This document shows positions 25,301 to 33,510 of a stretch of 64,000 nt of DNA, in pieces. The stretch covers positions 1 to 64,000 of the forward strand of contig CAJUOS010000006.1 of NCBI GenBank assembly GCA_910588075.1, written 5' to 3'. The notes below the pieces were generated by a model, which saw only the letters and a list, made by a program, of their open reading frames with translations, was not told where the DNA came from and searched no databases. The number at the start of each line of letters is the position of its first letter. Position 1 is the stretch's first letter. A program made the translations under genes and the position numbers. Source of the stretch: an uncultured Erysipelotrichaceae bacterium (lineage in GTDB: Bacteria > Bacillota_I > Bacilli_A > Erysipelotrichales > Coprobacillaceae).

Positions 25301-26753
25301 AGACGGTGATGGAAAGCCAGATATTAATGTTGATACAGATGGTGATGGAAAGCCAGATATTAATATTATAGATAAAGATGGCGATGGAAAGCCAGATAAG
25401 GATATTGATCCAAGTAAAGATAAAGAACCAAATGTGAACATTGATACAGATGGCGATGGAGAACCAGATGTGAATGTTGATACAGATGGTGATGGAAAAC
25501 CAGATGTGAATATTGATACAGATGGTGATGGAAAGCCAGACATTAATGTAGATACAGATGGTGATGGTAAACCAGATGTCAATATTGTAGATAAAGATGG
25601 AGACGGAAAGCCAGATAAAAATATTGATCCAGATAGTGATGTAAAACCAGATATTAATGTAGATACAGATGGTGATGGTAAACCAGATGTGAATATTGAT
25701 ACAGATGGTGATGGCAAACCAGATGTCAATATTGTAGATAAAGATGGTGATGGAAAGCCAGATAAAGATATTGATCCAGACAGTGATGTGAAGCCAGATA
25801 TTAATGTGGATACAGATAATGATGGCAAACCAGATGTGAATATCGATACAGATGGCGATGGCAAACCAGATGTCAATATTGTAGATAAAGATGGCGATGG
25901 AAAGCCAGATAAAGATATTGGTCCAGATAGTGATGTGAAGCCAGATATTAATGTGGATACAGACAAAGATGGATTACCAGATGTAAATATCGATACAGAT
26001 GGTGATGGCAAACCAGATGTCAATATTGTAGATAAAGATGGCGATGGAAAGCCAGATAAAGATATTGATCCAGATAGTGGTGTGAAACCAGACATTAATG
26101 TTGATACAGATGGTGATGATAAGCCAGATGTGAATATTGATACAGATGGCGATGGAAAACCAGATGTCAATATTGTAGATAAAGATGGCGATGGAAAGCC
26201 AGATAAAGATATTGATCCAGATAGTGGTGTGAAGCCAGATATTAATGTGGATACAACAGGTGATGGCAAACCGAATATCAATATCGATACAGATGGCGAT
26301 GGAAAACCAGATATCAATATTGTAGATAAAGATGGAGACGGAAAGCCAGATAAAGATATTGATCCAGATAGTGATGTGAAACCAGATGTGAATATTGATA
26401 CAGATGGTGATAATAAGCCAGATGTCAATATTGATACAACAGGTGATGGAAAACCAAATCTTAATGTAGATACAGATGGTGATGGTGAACCAGATATTAA
26501 TATCGATACAGATGGTGATGGCAAACCAGATTTGAACATAGATGAAGATGGTGATGGAAAACCAGATAAAAATATTGATAGAGATGGTGATGGAAAGGTC
26601 GATATAGAAGTTCAAGGAGATGACTTCAAAGATAATCACTTGCAAAAAGTCAAAACAAGTGATGAAGCATTAGTTAATGAAATGACAACATTAGCAGTAA
26701 CATCTTTATTAGTAGCTATTCTAGCATTGGTTTATAAAAGAAAAGAAGATTAA
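22380..26753 (+). CDS. Giant wall-anchored adhesin with Asp-rich calcium-type repeats
   Basis: 1457 residues. Signal peptide (about 1-29, 'SAFLLLAGFGEIISVNAED'). A Gly/Asn-rich beta-helix region (about 30-430) with repeated 'GGGI.INGGNI.A' turns. Ig-like segments (about 500-780). An acidic linker. Then about forty 12-residue D-x-D-x-D-G-x-P-D-x-N units (about 900-1415), resembling thrombospondin type 3 or dockerin-like calcium loops. The tail has 'KTSDEAL', a hydrophobic helix and 'YKRKED', a non-canonical sortase signal close to the QTGD of the GH16 protein. The repeat stalk should stiffen on binding calcium and project the N-terminal domain. RBS GAAAGGAG. Binding target unknown. Confidence 0.85.
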   Translation: MKKQNKVISLIVSAFLLLAGFGEIISVNAEDVDENHSCTFENLTITTNDGSALTYGTAVGDYDVYSNGKVLYINTNKAVTVTGTTTTATLAIAKGTKADVTFNNVSITNTAAAPVDVIANNVSDPTTLHLTLADGSANTLNAGTGAHAGIHVAYGAKLIIDDSVKNWAEVEGGRIVDEYDDKGVQKPAWLMDSKNPGTLTVRGGYFSAGIGGQASASSTSAGQNSGAIVINGGNIIASAPYANQNWSGGSGIGGSSYGGAGCHLDGGGIIINGGNIDATASYHGSGIGGGWHAGDIPGVGNKSTATGDITINGGYVKATGKDHGNAFGGACGQKDNVGHGATGASHKITITGGTLLPQATSSGWYGVGAQKANVIVTGGSFYPTNTANSSANGGAGITGASVVSADGTNLTMVKIAIGAMEDVEVGDKIYDFTVTVDGKPLSDTEGNFINYGLANRVAADQTLYFWLPTSATGKSVSISNVTLMKSDGRLIKAEYPFSLPSVGTGDTTKRWVTFDVDTDKFSNELKGLLSKTYDGLGWNPKVLAGEIVSQNIVLPEPADAKIDKEDQLNFSSVRIKDWFGNATSDSSTTGEISTTGTYTITVNYDEFKSDPKFSQSFWGHQTTLKSVISPANSQITNLKTNSTWQDETHSKFATITLTADVLPAKGEAKTCAAPDGTVQFYINGVKVGKPVKVTEVTKPEEDSEDYAYSTATLTIDFIKDSLKYPIPELADGTFQVEAQYLGGTNYNLAEKRATVTEETSPEEFPFITPPTPVIDPDDGEDEDKPIIIPDSFELEGDEDKPILHGYAKDSMNVSVVPNKTMNTEEFKEMFGNRYGFVNKAGAALETEISEFEVQNSDKEVVTEVDLSKVATYTIIATVTDKQGNKTTIKLAYNLIRLNVDVDGDGEPDINIDTDGDGKPDINIDTDGDNKPDINIDTDKDGEPDVNIVDKDGDGEPDKNIDPDSDVKPDVNIDTDGDGKPDINVDTDGDGKPDINIIDKDGDGKPDKDIDPSKDKEPNVNIDTDGDGEPDVNVDTDGDGKPDVNIDTDGDGKPDINVDTDGDGKPDVNIVDKDGDGKPDKNIDPDSDVKPDINVDTDGDGKPDVNIDTDGDGKPDVNIVDKDGDGKPDKDIDPDSDVKPDINVDTDNDGKPDVNIDTDGDGKPDVNIVDKDGDGKPDKDIGPDSDVKPDINVDTDKDGLPDVNIDTDGDGKPDVNIVDKDGDGKPDKDIDPDSGVKPDINVDTDGDDKPDVNIDTDGDGKPDVNIVDKDGDGKPDKDIDPDSGVKPDINVDTTGDGKPNINIDTDGDGKPDINIVDKDGDGKPDKDIDPDSDVKPDVNIDTDGDNKPDVNIDTTGDGKPNLNVDTDGDGEPDINIDTDGDGKPDLNIDEDGDGKPDKNIDRDGDGKVDIEVQGDDFKDNHLQKVKTSDEALVNEMTTLAVTSLLVAILALVYKRKED
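25078..26620 (+). repeat. Asp-rich tandem repeat block with a 147-bp higher-order period
   Basis: Base unit of 36-39 bp encodes D-T-D-G-D-G-K-P-D-(I/V)-N-(I/V). A landmark, TCAATATTGTAGATAAAGA, begins at 25579, 25726, 25873, 26020, 26167 and 26314: exactly 147 bp apart each time. An earlier pair of variants is also spaced by 147 bp. This implies recent expansion by unequal recombination of a 49-residue superunit. Confidence 0.9.
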
Positions 26754-26788
26754 TAGTTAATATTAAAAAAATAAGCTATTTATTTTAG

Positions 26789-26818
26789 GTGGGAGTATGA
26801 TATACTTCCACTTTTTTA
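26789..26818 (+). terminator. Terminator of the adhesin gene
   Basis: GTGGGAGTAT (26789-26798) / ATACTTCCAC (26802-26811), 3-nt loop, then T7. Confidence 0.85.
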
Positions 26819-26856
26819 TAAAGAGAGAAATATGTTTTTTTAATTGCTTGTTTTTC

Positions 26857-26885
26857 TTGAAAAGTATCAGAAATAAGAGTAAACT
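26857..26885 (+). promoter_or_regulatory. Candidate promoter of the V-ATPase operon
   Basis: TTGAAA (26857-26862), 17 bp, TAAACT (26880-26885). The -10 box is weak. Confidence 0.45.
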
Positions 26886-26920
26886 ATTATGGAAATAATG
26901 ATAGGTGAGGAGGGATATTT

Positions 26921-27232
26921 TTGGATAAAATTATTCATGATATTGTTGCGGTGGATTTGGAATGTTCTCAACATGTTGAAGAAGCAAAAAAGAAAAAACA
27001 AGATGTTCAAGCAAATATGAATGAAAAGAAGAAAGAAATATATGATTCTTTTGTTAAGGAATATCAAGTTAAGATTGATGCCCATAAAAAGGAATTAGAA
27101 GCACAAATCCAAGAAACAAAAGTTAGAAATGAACAAGAATATAAAGATTCACTTCATCAGCTCTCAAGTCTTTACGAAGAAAACAAAGATGAATGGATTA
27201 ATACAATTGTTAGTCATTGTAAAGAAATTTAA
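26921..27232 (+). CDS. V-type ATPase subunit G/H-like peripheral stalk protein
   Basis: 103 residues, a single charged helix with coiled-coil character ('VEEAKKKKQDVQANMNEKKK', 'ELEAQIQETKVRNEQEYKDS'). The start codon is TTG, 6 nt after GAGGAGGG. Size and position as first gene of the operon match NtpF/AhaH, which pairs with subunit E to form the peripheral stalk. Sequence alone is not diagnostic; context makes the call. Confidence 0.8.
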   Translation: MDKIIHDIVAVDLECSQHVEEAKKKKQDVQANMNEKKKEIYDSFVKEYQVKIDAHKKELEAQIQETKVRNEQEYKDSLHQLSSLYEENKDEWINTIVSHCKEI

Positions 27233-27247
27233 AGAAGAGGTGATCTT

Positions 27248-28285
27248 ATGAGTTCTTTTTCATCAAATGCTATTCTTGCAAAAGCAAGATCTATGTATTC
27301 ACATAGATTAACTGAACAAAATTATGAAGAATTATTGAAAAGAAGAAGTATAAACGATTTGGTTTCCTATCTTAAAAGCGATACAGCTTATCATCATATT
27401 CTTTCAGAATTAAAAGAAACGAATATTCATCGTGGGCAGTTAGAGGCTTTATTAAATAAAGAGATTTTTTTAAGATTAGATAGGCTTATGCGTTATGCTT
27501 CTAAAAAAGAGCTAGAATTTTATCGACTTGCTGTAACAGAATTAGAAATTCAATTAATATTGACAAAAGCAAGATTAATTGTTTCTGATATGTATACTGG
27601 TTATGAAATAGAAATACCAGAATACTTAAATAAATATGCAAGCTTCCAGCTTTATGGATTATTAGGCGTTAATGATTATGATGGTTTAATTCAACTTATG
27701 AAAGGAACAAAGTATTATCATACTTTAGTTAAATATAAACCAGAAGATGATCAACCATTAAATTCTAATATGTTAGAATTAGATTTTAAACATATTTATT
27801 ATCAAGAGTATACTGATACTGTTAAACGATTATTTAAGGGGAAAAAGGGTAAAGATTTATTAACAATGATTAATACATCTATTGAATTACAAAATATTAC
27901 AAAGATTTATCGTTTAAAGAAATATTTTAATGCGACACCAGAACAAATTAGAGAAACATTATTTTTGGAACATACACGTATTCCAAAATCAATGATGAAT
28001 GAAATGATTGAAGCTAAAGATGCTTCAGAGTTTTTAAAGAAACTTGCTCAATCACCGTATAAATTATATATAGATGATAATGAGTTTGTTTATATTGAAT
28101 ATTATACAGAAAAGATTAAGTATAATTTAGCCAAACGTTTTATGCGTTTTTCAACAGATAGTGCATTAGTATTTATGACATATAAAATTGTATATCAAAT
28201 TGAAATTGATAATCTTAAACATATTATAGAAGGTTTAAGATATGGAGAAAGTCCAAATCAAATAGAAGCAATGCTTATATATTAG
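27248..28285 (+). CDS. ntpC: V-type ATPase subunit C
   Basis: 345 residues, helical, with the subunit C/d opening pattern 'NAILAKARSMYSHRLTEQNYEELLKR' (first part) and repeated domains ('ISTSIELQNITKIYRLKKYF' region). It forms the funnel that links the central rotor stalk to the membrane ring. Starts 15 nt after the stalk gene. The 127-nt gap that follows holds an imperfect hairpin (about 28330-28357). Confidence 0.88.
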   Translation: MSSFSSNAILAKARSMYSHRLTEQNYEELLKRRSINDLVSYLKSDTAYHHILSELKETNIHRGQLEALLNKEIFLRLDRLMRYASKKELEFYRLAVTELEIQLILTKARLIVSDMYTGYEIEIPEYLNKYASFQLYGLLGVNDYDGLIQLMKGTKYYHTLVKYKPEDDQPLNSNMLELDFKHIYYQEYTDTVKRLFKGKKGKDLLTMINTSIELQNITKIYRLKKYFNATPEQIRETLFLEHTRIPKSMMNEMIEAKDASEFLKKLAQSPYKLYIDDNEFVYIEYYTEKIKYNLAKRFMRFSTDSALVFMTYKIVYQIEIDNLKHIIEGLRYGESPNQIEAMLIY

Positions 28286-28412
28286 AACATTCAATATGAT
28301 TATTTTAAAATGTTATCTATAATGCGAAAATTGTCATACTATTAAAAAATAGACAATCATTTTTAATGAATAAAGTGTTGAAAGATTAACAGAATAAAGA
28401 AAGGAGAAATAT

Positions 28413-30332
28413 ATGGCAATAGCGAAATTGAAGTTACTTGAAATTGAGTTTCCTCAAGAAAAGTATGATGCAGTTTTAATGAAACTTGCAAAACTTGATG
28501 ATTTTCATCCTGAATATGCTTCTCAAATTGCTGATTCTGTTCATGGATTATCAGTATTAAATAGAGAAAATCCTTATGCTGATTTAATTACTCGTATGGA
28601 AGAAACTAAGGATAAATATCAGGTGAATTTACAATGTCAAGATATTGATGATACTAGAATGAATATTATTCAAGCTGATACATTTTTTTGTAATGTATTA
28701 GAACAAGCTTCACAATTCGAAAAAGTCAAAAAAGATTTACAAGAAATGCTTACAGAAAATGAGGCAGCAATCACTCAATTAGAACATATGATTGATTCTG
28801 ATTTAGATTTTGATAAGTTAGTTGCTTGTAAATATTTAAAGGTAAGGGTAGGTCGTTTACCAACTATTCATTTAGATAAACTTCAATATTATGGAGCTCA
28901 GGAGTTTTTATTTAAAGTATTCCATAAGGGTGTAAAAGACACATATTGTGGATATATTACAACAAAATTAAAAGCACCAGAAATCGATAATATTTTCTCT
29001 TCATTATATTTTGAAAGAACTTATATTCCTGAGTTCGTTCATGGTACTGCTGAAGAAGCATTACAAGTATTAAAAGAGGAAGATGAAACAGCAAAAAAAT
29101 ATGTTGTTACTCTTGATGAAAGAATAAATAAATTATTTGCTGAAAATATAGATGAATTAAATCGTATCTATTCTATTTCTAAGAAATTGAATGAAACATA
29201 TGATGCTCAAAAATATGTTGTTGTTTTTGGACAAAATTCAGCAGTATATGGTTTTGCTGAAGAAAAAGCATCACAAAAAATAAAACAAGATTTTGAAACA
29301 TTAGAAGGTGTTCATGTAGAAGTGAAATCAGCAACTGATGATTCACGTTTAACACCACCTACAAAATTAAAAAATAATTGGTTCTCAAAACCATTTCGTA
29401 TGTTTGTAGAAATGTATGGAATGCCATCTTATACAGACTTTGATCCAACTAATTTTGTGGCTATTAGTTATACAATTTTATTTGGTATGATGTTTGGAGA
29501 TGTAGGTCAAGGTATATTGTTATCCATTGTAGGATATATTGCATATAAATTTAAAGGTATGAAACTTGGAGAAGTTGGTATGCGAATTGGTATATCAAGT
29601 GCTTTATTTGGGATTTTCTTTGGATCTGTTTTTGGTAGTGAAGAAATTTTAACACCATTTTTTATACCAATGGAGAAAACAAGTACAATGCCATTATTAA
29701 TAGCTGCTATTGGTATAGGGGTTACACTTATCGTAGTATCTATGGTTATGAATATTATTTTGAATGCGAAAAAGAAGCATATTGCTGAAATGTGTTTTTC
29801 TCAAAATGGTATTGCAGGATTGGTTTTTTATGTTTCTGTTTTACTTTTAGTAGTTAATATGATGATAGAAGGCATTCAAATTCCTTTTATTGGAAGTTTG
29901 GCTTATATTGTTATATGTATTGTTGTTCCAGTGTTATTTATGTTCTTAAAGGAACCTATTGAAAGAAAAATGGAAAATGAATCTTTATTCCCTAATGGAT
30001 TTGGAGGATTCTTTACTGAATCATTCTTTGAATTATTTGATATTATGTTAACATTTATTGCTAATACGATGTCATTCTTACGTGTTGGAGGTTTCGTATT
30101 ATCTCATGCAGGTATGATGTTAGTTGTTTATACATTAGCTGAAATGGTTAATGGAGGAGAGATTAGTTTATCTATTCCATGTTTATTGGTTTTGGTTTTT
30201 GGAAATATTTTCGTTATGGTACTTGAAGGAATGATTGTTGGTATTCAAGTTCTACGTTTAGAGTTTTATGAAATGTTTTCACGTTATTATGAAGGAAAAG
30301 GAAAACCTTTCCTATCTATTAAAGAAAGATAA
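28413..30332 (+). CDS. ntpI: V-type ATPase subunit I (membrane stator)
   Basis: 639 residues. The N-terminal half (1-320) is soluble and coiled-coil rich; the C-terminal half has seven or eight membrane helices. The conserved stretch 'RVGGFVLSHAGMMLVVYTLAEM' carries the functionally essential Arg facing the proteolipid ring, and 'MMFGDVGQGILLS' and 'LEGMIVGIQVLRLEFYEMFSRYYEGKGKPF' are typical. It forms the ion half-channels and stator. RBS AAGGAG. Confidence 0.95.
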   Translation: MAIAKLKLLEIEFPQEKYDAVLMKLAKLDDFHPEYASQIADSVHGLSVLNRENPYADLITRMEETKDKYQVNLQCQDIDDTRMNIIQADTFFCNVLEQASQFEKVKKDLQEMLTENEAAITQLEHMIDSDLDFDKLVACKYLKVRVGRLPTIHLDKLQYYGAQEFLFKVFHKGVKDTYCGYITTKLKAPEIDNIFSSLYFERTYIPEFVHGTAEEALQVLKEEDETAKKYVVTLDERINKLFAENIDELNRIYSISKKLNETYDAQKYVVVFGQNSAVYGFAEEKASQKIKQDFETLEGVHVEVKSATDDSRLTPPTKLKNNWFSKPFRMFVEMYGMPSYTDFDPTNFVAISYTILFGMMFGDVGQGILLSIVGYIAYKFKGMKLGEVGMRIGISSALFGIFFGSVFGSEEILTPFFIPMEKTSTMPLLIAAIGIGVTLIVVSMVMNIILNAKKKHIAEMCFSQNGIAGLVFYVSVLLLVVNMMIEGIQIPFIGSLAYIVICIVVPVLFMFLKEPIERKMENESLFPNGFGGFFTESFFELFDIMLTFIANTMSFLRVGGFVLSHAGMMLVVYTLAEMVNGGEISLSIPCLLVLVFGNIFVMVLEGMIVGIQVLRLEFYEMFSRYYEGKGKPFLSIKER

Positions 30333-30356
30333 AGATATATTAGGAGGAAATTTATT

Positions 30357-30785
30357 ATGACTATTTTAACATTTATTTTACCATTAGTTGCTGTTGTTTT
30401 ATTATCATTACCATTAGTAAGAATGTTTACTTCTAAAGTAAGTAAAGAAAGTGCTAAATGGCGTTTATTAACTCATGTTGGAGGATTCTTTGGAGCTGTT
30501 GCTTTAACATTATGTTTATCAATGAGTTCAGCATTCGCTGCTGAAGGTTCAGCTATTGTAGGAACATTAGCTCAAGGTTTAGGATTTATTGCTGCTGCTT
30601 TAGCAACTGGATGTTCTGCTTTAGGTGCAGGTATTGCCGTAGCTGCTGCTGCTCCTGCTGCAATTGGTGCATTCTCTGAAAATGATAATAACTTTGGTAA
30701 AGCATTAATCTTCGTTGCCTTAGGTGAAGGTGTTGCTATTTATGGGTTATTAATTTCTATCTTGATTATTAACAATTTAGGTTAA
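30357..30785 (+). CDS. ntpK: V-type ATPase proteolipid subunit K with atypical N-terminal half
   Basis: 142 residues, four hydrophobic segments. The C-terminal hairpin (about 65-140) is a standard c-subunit with the ion-binding Glu in 'ALGEGVAIYGLLISILI'. The first two segments (about 1-62) are not a second copy of that hairpin: they lack a membrane carboxylate and end in 'SMSSAFAAEG', which looks like a cleavable leader. E. hirae NtpK (156 residues) instead has two homologous hairpins. The 'GEG' surround resembles proton-type rather than sodium-type proteolipids; that is weak inference. Confidence 0.9.
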   Translation: MTILTFILPLVAVVLLSLPLVRMFTSKVSKESAKWRLLTHVGGFFGAVALTLCLSMSSAFAAEGSAIVGTLAQGLGFIAAALATGCSALGAGIAVAAAAPAAIGAFSENDNNFGKALIFVALGEGVAIYGLLISILIINNLG

Positions 30786-30810
30786 TTCATAAAAAGAAAG
30801 GTCTGATTAT

Positions 30811-31119
30811 ATGAAATTTTTCTTAATCAGCGATAATATAGACACATTGATGGGATTAAGACTTGTTGGAATTGAAGGAAAGGTTGTTCATACAAGGAAG
30901 CATTTTCTTGAAACACTTCAAGAAAAAATGAAAGATGAATCAATTGCTATTATTTTAGTAACAACAAAGTTAATTGAAATGTGTCCAGATATTATATCTG
31001 AGATAAAATTAAAACAACAAAAACCTTTAATTACTGAGATACCTGATCGTCATGGAAATTCTAAAATTGGTGAGACTATTGATGGTTATGTATCAGAAGC
31101 AATTGGAGTGAAGTTATAG
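30811..31119 (+). CDS. ntpG: V-type ATPase subunit F
   Basis: 102 residues with the subunit F fold pattern: 'FFLISDNIDTLMGLRLVGIEG' at the N-terminus and 'IAIILVTTKLIEMCPD' in the middle, then 'PLITEIPDRHG'. It is part of the rotating central stalk with subunit D. Small intergenic gaps on both sides place it in the operon. Confidence 0.92.
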   Translation: MKFFLISDNIDTLMGLRLVGIEGKVVHTRKHFLETLQEKMKDESIAIILVTTKLIEMCPDIISEIKLKQQKPLITEIPDRHGNSKIGETIDGYVSEAIGVKL

Positions 31120-31131
31120 GAGAATATGATT

Positions 31132-31725
31132 ATGCAAAATATTGATCAAGTATTTCTCTATATGAAAGATGAAATTGAAAGAGAAGCAAGTAATGAGGAA
31201 AAGGCTATTTTAGATGAAGTGAAAGCTTTGGAAGAAGATATTTATGAGTCTATGAAAGCAGAAGCTCAAAAAGATGCTGATTTAAAGATGAAACAAGAGA
31301 TTGAAGAAATGACTTCTAATGCTTCTACTGAGATTTCTGAAAGTCATATTGAAAGAACAAAAAAACTAATTGAAAAAAGAGATGGATATGTTAAGACTAT
31401 TTTTAATGAAGCATTTGAAAAATTAGTAGCTTTTACAAATAGTGATGATTATGTGTCTTTTATGTTTGCAAAAGTGAAAAAAATTGCTAATAACTTTAAT
31501 GAAGATTCTGTAATGTATATTGCAGAAAAAGATTTAAAAATGAAAGATGAATTGATTAAAGTTTTTGGTAAAAATATTAAAGTTGAAGTGAGTAGTGAAA
31601 TTATAATAGGTGGCTTTATTGTTGAGAATAGAGATTTACATCTTATTGTAGATGAAACATTAGACTTTGCTTTAAATAATCAAAAAGAATGGTTTAATAA
31701 AAATTCTGGATTAATTATAAAATAA
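31132..31725 (+). CDS. ntpE: V-type ATPase subunit E
   Basis: 197 residues. The ATG at 31132 is preferred over one at 31126 because AGGAGA lies 8 nt upstream. Long N-terminal helix, then a compact C-terminal domain with 'IIIGGFIVENRDLHLIVDET', the usual subunit E signature. It forms the peripheral stalk with the first gene of the operon. Confidence 0.9.
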   Translation: MQNIDQVFLYMKDEIEREASNEEKAILDEVKALEEDIYESMKAEAQKDADLKMKQEIEEMTSNASTEISESHIERTKKLIEKRDGYVKTIFNEAFEKLVAFTNSDDYVSFMFAKVKKIANNFNEDSVMYIAEKDLKMKDELIKVFGKNIKVEVSSEIIIGGFIVENRDLHLIVDETLDFALNNQKEWFNKNSGLIIK

Positions 31726-31744
31726 AAACAAGGGGGATTAAAGA

Positions 31745-33496
31745 ATGACTGAAAATGTAATTTATTCAATCAATGGTCCCGTTGTTACAGTAAAAGATAC
31801 TGATGCCTTTTCAATGTTAGAAATGGTATATGTTGGAAATGCAAGATTGATTGGAGAAGTTATTTCAATTAAAAAAGAATTTACAACAATCCAAGTCTAT
31901 GAAACGACAACAGGATTAAAACCAGGTGAACCTGTTTATCCAACAGGACAACCTATTTCTGTAACTCTTGGACCTGGTATTTTAAGAAATATCTTTGATG
32001 GGATTGAAAGACCCCTAGAAGAAATCGCAAAGGAATCTGGTTCATTTATTCCAACAGGTAGTCATGTTGACCCACTTGATAAGGAAAAACTGTGGGATGT
32101 AACTATGGTTGCTAAAGTGGGTGATCAAGTTGTAGGTGGAGATGTTTATGCAACTATTCCGGAGACTGATTTGATTGTTCACAAATGTATGGTATCGCCA
32201 TATACAAAAGGAAAAGTTATTGATGTTGCACCATCGGGTCAATATAAAATTGATGATGTTATTATGAAGATTGAAACTGAAAATGGACAAATTGTTGATT
32301 GTACATTAACACAAAAATGGCCAATCAAACAACCAAGACCAGTATCAAAACGTTTACCAATTTCAATGCCACTTGTTACTGGACAACGTGTCATAGATAC
32401 ATTATTTCCAATAGCTAAAGGTGGAACTGCAGCTATTCCAGGAGGATTTGGAACTGGAAAGACAATGACACAACATCAGTTAGCAAAATGGTGTGATGCA
32501 GATATTATTGTTTATGTTGGTTGTGGAGAACGTGGTAATGAAATGACACAAGTTCTTGAAGAATTTAGAGAATTGATTGACCCTAAATCAAACAAACCTT
32601 TAACTGATAGAACTGTATTGATTGCTAATACATCAAATATGCCAGTAGCAGCTCGTGAAGCTTCGATATATACTGGAGTAACATTAGCAGAGTATTATAG
32701 AGACATGGGATATCATGTTGCTATTATGGCTGATTCAACTTCACGTTGGGCTGAAGCATTACGTGAAATTTCTGGACGTTTGGAAGAAATGCCAGCTGAA
32801 GAAGGATTCCCTGCATATTTACCATCACGTTTATCACAATTCTATGAACGTGCTGGATATATGGATAATTTGAATGGAACAAAAGGTTCAGTAACAATTA
32901 TTGGTGCAGTATCTCCACAAGGTTCTGATTTTTCTGAGCCTGTAACTCAAAATACAAAACGTTTTGTGCGTACATTCTGGGCATTAGATAAAGCATTAGC
33001 TTATGCACGTCATTATTTTGCAATTAACTGGAATCAAAGCTATAGTGAGTATGTTCCTGATTTAGCAAGATGGTTTAATAAGAATGTAGATTCTAAATTT
33101 TTAAGAGATCGTCAAGAATTATCTAGTATTCTTGCTGAAGAAACTAAATTAATGGAAATTGTTAAATTAATGGGATCAGATGTTTTACCAGATGATCAAA
33201 AATTAATTATTGAAATAGCAAAGGTTGTTCGTGTTGGTTATTTACAACAAAATGCTTTCCATCCTGATGATACTTATGTACCATTAGAAAAACAATTAAA
33301 AATGATGGAAGTTATCTTATATTTATATAAACGTGGTAAAGAAGTTATTAATACTGGTAAACCAATTCGTTTAATTTTGGAAACAGGTATTTTTGATAAA
33401 GTGATTAAAATGAAATATGATGTTCCAAATAAAAACTTAGAATTATTTGACGAATATTATAAGGATATTGATGCAGCAGTTGCATCTATTGACTAA
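31745..33496 (+). CDS. ntpA: V-type ATPase catalytic subunit A
   Basis: 583 residues. Walker A 'GGFGTGKTMTQ', the catalytic 'GCGERGNEM' (Glu), 'ADSTSRWAEALREISGRLEEMPAEEGFPAYL' (opening part), and the roughly 80-residue non-homologous insertion that separates A-type from F1 beta subunits. It hydrolyses or makes ATP in the soluble head. RBS AAGGGGG. The direction of the enzyme in this organism cannot be told from sequence. Confidence 0.97.
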   Translation: MTENVIYSINGPVVTVKDTDAFSMLEMVYVGNARLIGEVISIKKEFTTIQVYETTTGLKPGEPVYPTGQPISVTLGPGILRNIFDGIERPLEEIAKESGSFIPTGSHVDPLDKEKLWDVTMVAKVGDQVVGGDVYATIPETDLIVHKCMVSPYTKGKVIDVAPSGQYKIDDVIMKIETENGQIVDCTLTQKWPIKQPRPVSKRLPISMPLVTGQRVIDTLFPIAKGGTAAIPGGFGTGKTMTQHQLAKWCDADIIVYVGCGERGNEMTQVLEEFRELIDPKSNKPLTDRTVLIANTSNMPVAAREASIYTGVTLAEYYRDMGYHVAIMADSTSRWAEALREISGRLEEMPAEEGFPAYLPSRLSQFYERAGYMDNLNGTKGSVTIIGAVSPQGSDFSEPVTQNTKRFVRTFWALDKALAYARHYFAINWNQSYSEYVPDLARWFNKNVDSKFLRDRQELSSILAEETKLMEIVKLMGSDVLPDDQKLIIEIAKVVRVGYLQQNAFHPDDTYVPLEKQLKMMEVILYLYKRGKEVINTGKPIRLILETGIFDKVIKMKYDVPNKNLELFDEYYKDIDAAVASID

Positions 33497-33510
33497 AGGA
33501 GGAGTATGTT

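Noticed and set aside
25052..26539. Long open frames on the minus strand across the adhesin repeat (up to 495 codons, 'SPSVS' repeats)
   Set aside because: They are the mirror of the GAT-rich repeat; there is no RBS, signal or independent domain, and the plus-strand gene is clearly coding.
28330..28357. Hairpin between V-ATPase subunits C and I as a terminator
   Set aside because: The stem has a 4-nt bulge and a weak tail, and termination inside an essential operon is unlikely; possibly a processing site.
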